The position numbers were made by a program, and so were the translations under genes. Shown piece by piece: positions 57,456 to 64,000 of a stretch of DNA of 64,000 nucleotides (positions are counted from its first letter, which is position 1; each line of letters starts with the position of its first letter). The DNA is from Methylophaga marina (GTDB lineage: Bacteria; Pseudomonadota; Gammaproteobacteria; Nitrosococcales; Methylophagaceae), in assembly GCF_030296755.1 (NCBI RefSeq), contig NZ_AP027741.1:310001-374000 (forward strand), in the 5' to 3' direction. A model generated the notes under the pieces. That model was not told the DNA's origin and did no database searches. It was given only the letters and a program-made list of their open reading frames with translations.

Positions 57456-60052
57456 TTAGTCTGATAATGAGTCGAGAATAGTCTGGGCACGCACTTTCTG
57501 TTCGTCATTTCCTTCGGCAATGACTTCCTTGAGAATACTGGTCGCGCCTTCAGGATCGTCCATATCGATGTAAGCTGAAGCCAGATCCAATTTGGTTTCT
57601 GCCTCATCAATTTCATCAATATCGCCAATATCAAATTCGATATCAGCCTCATCATTAAGATCACTGTCAAATGGTGCGATATCAACACGCTCTGGATCCA
57701 ATGAAGATGATGCACCAGGCTCAAACGGAAGAAGCGAATCATGCTCGACTATGTTCTCTTCTTCATTATTATCATCTTCTTCTTGATGTGTACCAAATGT
57801 TGTACCAGTATCAAACGAGAGCAAATCATCCTCAATATGATCTTCTGACTCATTATCAATTTCTTCAGTCAACGTGTCTTCAAGCTGAGTGTCTTCAGCG
57901 TTGATGTCGTTTTGCTCATCTATATCAGAAGCCATATTGACCGTTGAAAACTCTAATGGTGTGTCATCACTGTCTTCTTCTGATAGATCCACATCGATAG
58001 ACACATTATCCACTTCGTCTTGACGTTTAAAATCTAGTTGCTCATCTGTTGCAACATCATCAATAGTCTTTTCTGGTTCTGTTGACTCGTCTGAGACAAA
58101 TTCCGTATCCGCTGTCTCTTCAGCCTGAAATAAAGGATGCTCTGGGGCCAGTTGTGCTCCCCATTGTTTTATTTCATCCCATTCAATACTTTCTTCATCA
58201 AAGTCTGTGTTTTCAGCAAGAGCAATAAAGTCGTCAACTTGTTTTTGTTTGTACAACACAAACAATAATTTGTATGCCACTAAAGTATTATCAGGCTCTC
58301 TGGCTTTTGCTTGATCGAGCGCAATTTTTGCTTGAGCATAATCCGCATAACCAACAAACATATCAGCTTGTTCAACGAGCTCCATCACACTTTTCTGTGG
58401 TAAGGATTCCTGATTTAGCGTTTCATCTTTAGGCTCATGCTCCGTCACTGGCTCTTCAACTGACGCCTCATTAGCGTAATCAGAGAGCGATGTTTGTGTA
58501 TCATCAGTAACGGGCATTCCCCCAACAGGTATGGTCTCTTCTGTAAACGATTCGTCTTCCTTGTTTTTTCTTCTAGCCAGTAATAGCAACAAGAGAAGGA
58601 AAACAAGTAATGCGCCACCAACCTGCAATTTATACTCAGCTAAAAACCGTTTGATATTATCGACTAAATTAGCGGGTACCAGCTCCTCACTGGATTCTTC
58701 ACTCAATTCAGCTTGAGCTTGTTCTGTACTAAGCGGAGCATCGGCTGTTTCATTGTTCTTTGTATCAGTATTAGCGTCAGCAGCAGTGTCATCAGGAGCA
58801 GCTAACGGCTCTAAATCAGGCTCAGCTTCGGTATTGTCCCCGGCAGCGTTGTTCTGTTCATTCTCTTCCAGCATATCCTGTAATCTAGCGAGATCAGCAT
58901 CTTTAAGAGAAATGAGTCTACGCATGGTCTCCAACTGCTCTTCCATGGCATCCATACGCGCTTTGAAGTCTATGTTTTCCTGCGCTTGTGCCTCTATCGT
59001 TTCCTGAGCAAGCGTCAACTGTTCAGTCAATGCATTAATTTTTTCGTTGCCAGCCAGGTTCGGTGACGCATCATCTTCCGTCGTTTTACTTTGTTCAGGT
59101 GCAACGAGCTTCAGACGCGCTTGTTCAGCAGCATCGTCTTCGATTTGTTCACTACTTTCACTATTATCTGCATTCGTGTTATCGATAGTGTTGGCGTCTA
59201 TTGTATCCTCAGCCGCTGGCTCAGATTCATCAGTGGATGGTTGAATCACCGCTGGTGTTGGCGCGGGTTTGTTCGTAACAGTATTTCGCTGGCGCCATGC
59301 TTCATTCTGTGCTTTGAAGGCTTGATATGCCTGTGCCTGTGATTTGGCTAATATCGCAGATTTGTCAGGAATAGACAGCGTATAACCTGCTTTAAGTCCA
59401 TTTATATTGTTATCAACAAACGCTTCTGGATTAGCATTCACCAGCGCCAACATCATCTGTTGAACGGAGACAGACTCATCAGGACGAGTGTTTAGAGCGA
59501 TATTCCATAAGGTATCGGCTTTGGCAACAGGACCATATGTACCACCATTAGCCCAAACAGTATTAACATTATTCACTTCTGTAGATGTGTCAGCCTTATT
59601 CACAGAAGGTGTAGATGCAGCTTGTTGAGTAGTGCGTTGAGATGACATCAACACTTCAGGTGGATCAAGAAGTACCGTGTACTCTCTGATGAGTTTTCCA
59701 CCTCCAGCAGAGGCTGTTAGCAAAAAGTCCAAGAAAGGTTCTTTTACAGGTAGTTGCGAAGTGATTAAAACGCGAGGCTTTCCTGATTGCTCAACAACAT
59801 CAAACTTTAACTGGCTCAGGATATAACTTCGGTCTAATCCTGCTTTTTCAAACTCGTCATTTGAGGCGATTCTGATTTCAAAACTCTCTTTTTCTTCTGT
59901 AGAGAGTGAGTTGATATCAATCGTTGCTTTGAAGGGCTCATTAAGTGCTGACATGACTTTAATTTCGCCCAAACCAAACGCATAACTCGTTAAGGGGTGA
60001 AAAAGCCTATCGTTGATGCGACAGCGATACTGGCAAAAAGCTGTTTCTTCAT
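57456..60052 (-). pseudogene. fimV: FimV-type pilus/polarity protein, frameshifted in its signal peptide
   Basis: The long frame (from 59972) starts inside the mature protein (GEIKVMSALNEPFKATIDI). Upstream, ATG 60052 with AAGGGG gives MKKQLFASIAVASTIGFF and then a stop. If the A-run at 60000-60004 (five) had six, it would continue HPLTSYAFGLGEIKVM, a normal signal peptide and FimV start. The protein has a LysM-type domain (AKADTLWNIALNTR), a coiled coil, one TM helix (about residues 455-475 of the long frame) and a very acidic C-terminal region with TPR-like helices, ending in the FimV C-terminal motif (LDLASAYIDMDDPEGA). FimV organises type IV pili and polar complexes. Confidence 0.85.
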
Positions 60053-60085
60053 TTTCATCCCCTTAACTTCCTTATCTAGCTTATT

Positions 60086-61108
60086 TTAAAGGTACTTTTC
60101 TACTAACACTTCTGCAATTTGAACACTGTTAAGTGCCGCACCTTTACGTACGTTATCAGCAACAACCCATAAATCCAGTCCTTTATCATGGGAAATGTCT
60201 TCACGAATACGTCCGACAAATACAGGATCCTGACCTGAAGACTCTGTCACTGCTGTTGGATAACCACCATCTTTACGTTCATCAAGCAGGACAATACCGT
60301 TTGCTTTTTCATAAAGTGCTTTACATTGTTCAGCAGTGATCTTGTCACGCGTTTCAATATGAATGGCTTCTGAGTGGCCGAAGAAAACAGGAACACGAAC
60401 AGCGGTTGGGTTAACCTGGATAGACTCATCGCCCATAATTTTGCGTGTTTCCCAGACCATTTTCATTTCTTCTTTGGTGTAGCCATTGTCCATGAATACA
60501 TCAATCTGAGGCAGAACATTAAAAGCGATCTGTTTAGGATAAACCTCTGCCTTAACAGGGCGACCATTCAATAAATCTGCAGTCTGTTTCGCCAGTTCAT
60601 CCATCGCTGGTTTGCCAGAGCCAGAAACGGCTTGATATGTACAGACATTAATGCGTGTAATACCGACGGCATCATAGATAGGCTTTAATGCGACCATCAT
60701 TTGGATGGTTGAACAGTTCGGATTGGCAATGATGCCACGATTTTTGTAATCAGCAACGGCTTCCGGGTTTACTTCTGGCACGACAAGCGGAATATCATCA
60801 TCGTAACGAAACTGTGATGTGTTATCGATGACTACACAGCCAGCCGCAGCGGCTTTAGGGGCATACTCAGCAGAGACACTCGCACCTGGAGAGAACAAGC
60901 CAACTTGTACTTTAGAAAAATCAAACTCAGCCAGATCTTCGACAATAATGGATTTGTTACCAAAGCTTACTGTAGAACCTGCACTTCGTTCGCTTGCCAG
61001 TGCATATACTTTACCTACTGGAAACTGACGTTGGTGCAAAATTTCTAACATGGCTTCTCCTACAGCCCCTGTAGCACCTACTACTGCAACATCTACTTTT
61101 TTATTCAC
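60086..61108 (-). CDS. asd: Aspartate-semialdehyde dehydrogenase
   Basis: A 340-residue enzyme. It has VGATGAVGEAMLEIL (NADP loop), the active-site Cys in IANPNCSTIQMMVAL, and RVPVFFGHSEAIHIET with the catalytic His. It makes the branch intermediate for lysine, threonine and methionine. It lies 20 bases after leuB and just before fimV, as usual. Confidence 0.96.
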   Translation of the reverse strand: MNKKVDVAVVGATGAVGEAMLEILHQRQFPVGKVYALASERSAGSTVSFGNKSIIVEDLAEFDFSKVQVGLFSPGASVSAEYAPKAAAAGCVVIDNTSQFRYDDDIPLVVPEVNPEAVADYKNRGIIANPNCSTIQMMVALKPIYDAVGITRINVCTYQAVSGSGKPAMDELAKQTADLLNGRPVKAEVYPKQIAFNVLPQIDVFMDNGYTKEEMKMVWETRKIMGDESIQVNPTAVRVPVFFGHSEAIHIETRDKITAEQCKALYEKANGIVLLDERKDGGYPTAVTESSGQDPVFVGRIREDISHDKGLDLWVVADNVRKGAALNSVQIAEVLVEKYL

Positions 61109-61128
61109 AATACACCTTTTGTTTTAAT

Positions 61129-62199
61129 TTATAACGCTGCTAGTACCGCATCACCCATTTCAGAGGTGGACACTTTTGTCATCCCTGCAGAATAGATATC
61201 CGCAGTACGAAGTCCATCATCCAGTACTTTACTCACAGCTTTTTCAATTCGATCAGCCATTGCAGCTTCATCGAGTGTGTAACGTAACATCATAGCAGCT
61301 GACAAAATTGTCGCCAGTGGGTTGGCAATATTCTGTCCAGCAATATCGGGGGCAGAACCATGAATCGGTTCATACATACCCTTGCTGTTTTCATCAAGCG
61401 AGGCGGAAGGCAGCATGCCAATCGAGCCAGTCAACATTGATGCACAATCAGACAAAATGTCACCAAACATATTAGTCGTCACCATCACATCAAACTGTTT
61501 GGGTGCTCGTACTAATTGCATGGCTGCGTTGTCTACATACATATGACTCAACTCAATGTCTGGATAAGATTCAGACAATGTTGTCATAGTTTCACGCCAC
61601 AATTCTGTGCTTTCCAGCACATTTGCTTTATCTACAGAACAAACTCGACCTTGTCTTTTGCTCGCAATATCAAAAGCGACCTTGCCGATTCGGTTAATCT
61701 CAGTCTCACGATAGACAAGTGTATTGAAACCCTGCTTTTCGCCATTCTCCAACGTTCTGATACCACGTGGTTGACCGAAATAAATGCCACCCGTCAATTC
61801 ACGCACAATCATCAAATCCAGACCAGCCACCACATCAGCTTTTAGTGTAGAAGCTTCTGCCAACTGCGGATATAAAATTGCCGGACGTAAATTGGCAAAT
61901 AAATTCAATTCGGAGCGGATACCTAATAAGCCTTTTTCTGGTCTTACACTGATATCAAGTGACTCCCATTTGTAGCCCCCGACAGCACCTAATAAAATTG
62001 CATCGGCCTGCTTTGACATCTGCAGCGTTTCATCAGGTAACGGTGTACCAGTTTCATCATATGCTGCTCCACCAATGAGGCCATATTCCAAAGAGACATC
62101 TAGCCCCTCTTGACGAAATGCTTCTAAAATTTTGACTGCTTCAGCTACGATTTCAGGACCAATACCATCACCAGGCAAAACTACAATCTTTTTTGTCAT
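61129..62199 (-). CDS. leuB: 3-Isopropylmalate dehydrogenase
   Basis: A 356-residue enzyme. It has [15 protein letters not shown], the substrate Arg segments in [11 protein letters not shown], the catalytic Lys region SVDKANVLE, and [15 protein letters not shown]. It carries out oxidative decarboxylation in leucine synthesis. It lies 41 bases after leuD. Confidence 0.96.
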   Translation of the reverse strand: MTKKIVVLPGDGIGPEIVAEAVKILEAFRQEGLDVSLEYGLIGGAAYDETGTPLPDETLQMSKQADAILLGAVGGYKWESLDISVRPEKGLLGIRSELNLFANLRPAILYPQLAEASTLKADVVAGLDLMIVRELTGGIYFGQPRGIRTLENGEKQGFNTLVYRETEINRIGKVAFDIASKRQGRVCSVDKANVLESTELWRETMTTLSESYPDIELSHMYVDNAAMQLVRAPKQFDVMVTTNMFGDILSDCASMLTGSIGMLPSASLDENSKGMYEPIHGSAPDIAGQNIANPLATILSAAMMLRYTLDEAAMADRIEKAVSKVLDDGLRTADIYSAGMTKVSTSEMGDAVLAAL

Positions 62200-62240
62200 T
62201 TTTTATATCTTTAAATAATTTACTGAATTAGAGATTTATC

Positions 62241-62879
62241 TTACGAGAATAACCAGGGCGCTTCTTGCTTGCGCTTTTCTTCATAAGCCTTGATATCATC
62301 TTGATGCTGTAAGGTGAGACCAATATCATCAAGCCCTTCGATTAGACAGTGCTTTTTGAATGCATCAACCTCAAAGTCAATCGACTCACCATCAGGTAAC
62401 GTGATTTTTTGTTCTGGTAAATCGACTTTCAGTTGGTAGCCATGCATCGCCTCTACTTGCTCAAACAGTTTGTCAATTAGCGACTCTTCCAGAGTGATAG
62501 CCAAAATACCATTTTTACTAGTGTTGCTGAAAAAGATATCTGCAAAACTGGGGGCAATAATAACGCGAATGCCAAAATCATCCAGTGCCCAGACAGCATG
62601 TTCACGACTTGAACCACAACCAAAGTTCTCACGCGCTAGCAGGATAGTCCCGTTTTTATAGCGTGGTTGGTTAAGCTCAAAATCAGGGTTTAAAGGCCGT
62701 CCACTGTTATCTTGTCCTGGTTCACCATGGTCAAGATAACGCCACTCATCAAACAAGTTCGGACCAAAGCCAGTGCGCTTGATAGACTTCAAAAACTGTT
62801 TGGGGATAATGGCATCGGTATCGACATTGGGGCGATCCAATGGAATAACGATGCCAGTCTCAACTGAAAATTTTTGCAT
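62241..62879 (-). CDS. leuD: 3-Isopropylmalate dehydratase small subunit
   Basis: A 212-residue protein. It has [19 protein letters not shown], the swivel-domain [17 protein letters not shown] and [19 protein letters not shown]. It needs LeuC, usually encoded directly upstream. Here yceI and a motB-like gene occupy that place and leuC is not in the window. Confidence 0.95.
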   Translation of the reverse strand: MQKFSVETGIVIPLDRPNVDTDAIIPKQFLKSIKRTGFGPNLFDEWRYLDHGEPGQDNSGRPLNPDFELNQPRYKNGTILLARENFGCGSSREHAVWALDDFGIRVIIAPSFADIFFSNTSKNGILAITLEESLIDKLFEQVEAMHGYQLKVDLPEQKITLPDGESIDFEVDAFKKHCLIEGLDDIGLTLQHQDDIKAYEEKRKQEAPWLFS

Positions 62880-62894
62880 TGCGAGGAATACCTC

Positions 62895-63485
62895 TTAGTT
62901 CGTCGCGTTTAACGTTAAATAAAAACTTACCGGCACAGCATGGCTTATGTTTGGTAATCCAGCCAGCTCACGTAATTTTTCTACACCCTGTGCCAACTTA
63001 TAATCATCAACACTCAAAATAACAGGATGAGAAGAGACCACTAGCAACTCATTTTCGGTTACTTTGGTCACAAGCACATCAAATGTCATTTCTTGTTTTT
63101 GCCCATGCAGTTCAAAAAAACCATCAATAGATAATGGTTTTGTCTGCCCAACGGTAATCTGTGCTATTTGTTCTGGTGACAGCTGAGCTGTAATCGTCGC
63201 TTTAGGAAAGTCAGCGACATTGAAAAGAAACTCCTTCATGCGACTGTCGCGAATTTCTATGCCTGTATTTACCGATGCCAAATCAATGGCAAGAGAAAAC
63301 TCACCTGTTTCAGCTAAGTTACCAGCAATTTTGTCAAACTGATGAACCTCAGCAATGTTCACCTTTTTTGTTGAAATAAAATTCACTTGAGACTCGTTGT
63401 TGTTTATCTGCCATTGTGTTGCAGAAGCTACCGAGCTTGCCAGGAGTATACTGAGTGTCGACACCCAAATATGCATTTTTCTCAT
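62895..63485 (-). CDS. YceI-family periplasmic lipid-binding-type protein
   Basis: A 196-residue protein with a signal peptide (IWVSTLSILLASSVASA) and the YceI lipocalin-like fold: WQINNNESQVNFISTKK, DLASVNTGIEIRDSRMKEFLF, FPKATITAQL, LSIDGFFELHGQKQEMTFDV. Family members bind isoprenoid or other lipids in the periplasm. It ends 15 bases before leuD. Confidence 0.88.
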   Translation of the reverse strand: MRKMHIWVSTLSILLASSVASATQWQINNNESQVNFISTKKVNIAEVHQFDKIAGNLAETGEFSLAIDLASVNTGIEIRDSRMKEFLFNVADFPKATITAQLSPEQIAQITVGQTKPLSIDGFFELHGQKQEMTFDVLVTKVTENELLVVSSHPVILSVDDYKLAQGVEKLRELAGLPNISHAVPVSFYLTLNATN

Positions 63486-63494
63486 TCTTCTTCC

Positions 63495-64000
63495 TCATCG
63501 TTCGATAATAGTAGACACTGAACCATCAACAGCATCATGCTCGTTGATCAGTTCGTCAATTGATCGGGTTAAACTTTCTTCAACCGGCGATTTCAGCACA
63601 ATAATCTCAACACGTCTGTTAATCGCACGGTTCTCAGGTGAATTATTAGGCACCAATGGTTTGGTATCCGCATACCCTTCTAAAACAAAACGTTCTGGTT
63701 TCATATCCCCAGGTTCTAACAATTCATGTACTACAGAGGTGGCTCTTGAGGTAGATAGTTCCCAATTTGATCGATATCTTGGCGTATTAATCGGTACATC
63801 ATCTGTGTGGCCAGCGACAGCAATTTGACCTCCCGTACTCACTAAAACGTCGTGTATTTTTCTAAGAATAGGTTTAAAGCCAGGGTTCAATCTCGCGTCA
63901 CCAGATGGAAACGAACCATTTTCTCGAATTCGGATCACAATACGACTGAACTGACTTTCTACTTCAATTAGACCTTCTTTAATTTCTTCATCTAATGCTT
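63495..64000 (-). CDS. MotB-type flagellar stator protein, C-terminal part (partial)
   Basis: Frame open to the window edge; ~167 residues seen. An OmpA-like peptidoglycan-binding domain is present: GHTDDVPINTPRYRSNWELSTSRATSV and GYADTKPLVPNNSPENRAINRRVEIIV. The 'S-ELS-RA' and 'N-RVEI' pattern and preceding RIRENGSFPSGDARL are typical of MotB/MotD stators. The membrane part with the proton- or sodium-binding Asp lies outside the window. Followed by yceI after 9 bases. A general OmpA-family protein cannot be excluded. Confidence 0.8.
   Translation of the reverse strand, partial: ALDEEIKEGLIEVESQFSRIVIRIRENGSFPSGDARLNPGFKPILRKIHDVLVSTGGQIAVAGHTDDVPINTPRYRSNWELSTSRATSVVHELLEPGDMKPERFVLEGYADTKPLVPNNSPENRAINRRVEIIVLKSPVEESLTRSIDELINEHDAVDGSVSTIIER

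Noticed and set aside
1..64000. CRISPR arrays, rRNA and tRNA genes, insertion-sequence transposases
   Set aside because: Looked for regularly spaced repeats, tRNA-like arms and transposase motifs by eye and found none; a software scan could still find divergent ones.

Overview
The window looks like chromosome of a halotolerant gammaproteobacterial methylotroph. Methylophaga or a close relative is my best guess. That is inference from gene content: a four-gene sucrose osmolyte cluster (sps, spp, fructokinase, amylosucrase) of the kind known from halophilic methylotrophs, Entner-Doudoroff genes edd-eda, moderate GC, and the gammaproteobacterial leu-asd-fimV-truA-trp-accD-folC cluster.

Layout. 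1-0.95 kb: tail of an LTA-synthase/sulfatase-family protein and a small glycine-zipper protein. 0.95-10.85 kb (minus strand): a complete guanidine-use operon of ABC importer, two carboxyguanidine-deiminase subunits, guanidine carboxylase and allophanate hydrolase. It is preceded by NtrC-type sites, a sigma-54 promoter and a guanidine-I (ykkC) riboswitch, and a second riboswitch of a different class (guanidine-II, mini-ykkC) sits inside the operon just before the carboxylase gene. 10.9-16.1 kb: an Aer-like chemoreceptor with a sigma-28 promoter, rimO (interrupted by a stop), a HAD phosphatase and a DASH cryptochrome. 16.2-22.1 kb: the sucrose cluster. 22.2-27.2 kb: a 2OG-Fe(II) oxygenase, a cytochrome c/FTR1 iron permease with a Fur-like box, and a frameshifted molybdopterin oxidoreductase. 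27.4-32.7 kb: a c-di-GMP riboswitch driving a PEP-CTERM-like secreted protein, a sigma-28-driven small motility-type protein, and a large GGDEF/EAL sensor. 33-36.8 kb: an accessory patch bounded by inverted copies of a dispersed repeat, holding a broken P2-type ogr gene, a KAP-family NTPase and unknown proteins.

36.9-38 kb: ssrA (tmRNA) followed on the other side by smpB. The ssrA gene appears to be interrupted in its T-loop by a 266-nt group I intron; removing it leaves a 361-nt tmRNA with tag ANDNNYALAA. 38-45.1 kb: an NSS transporter, ratA-ratB, a DUF455 protein, a broken ABC permease, and a rhodanese/periplasmic protein/MNIO (DUF692)/DUF2063 operon. 45.1-51.8 kb: eda-edd, trmB, a FadL-type porin and an acyl-CoA synthetase. 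51.8-64 kb (minus strand): motB-like gene (partial), yceI, leuD, leuB, asd, fimV, truA, trpF, trpB, trpA, accD, folC.

Five genes are each broken or altered by exactly one missing A/T in a homopolymer run (gly-zipper, allophanate hydrolase, molybdopterin oxidoreductase, ABC permease, fimV). This looks more like systematic sequencing undercalls than five independent pseudogenes. rimO (in-frame TAA) and ogr (7-nt insertion) are different kinds of lesion.
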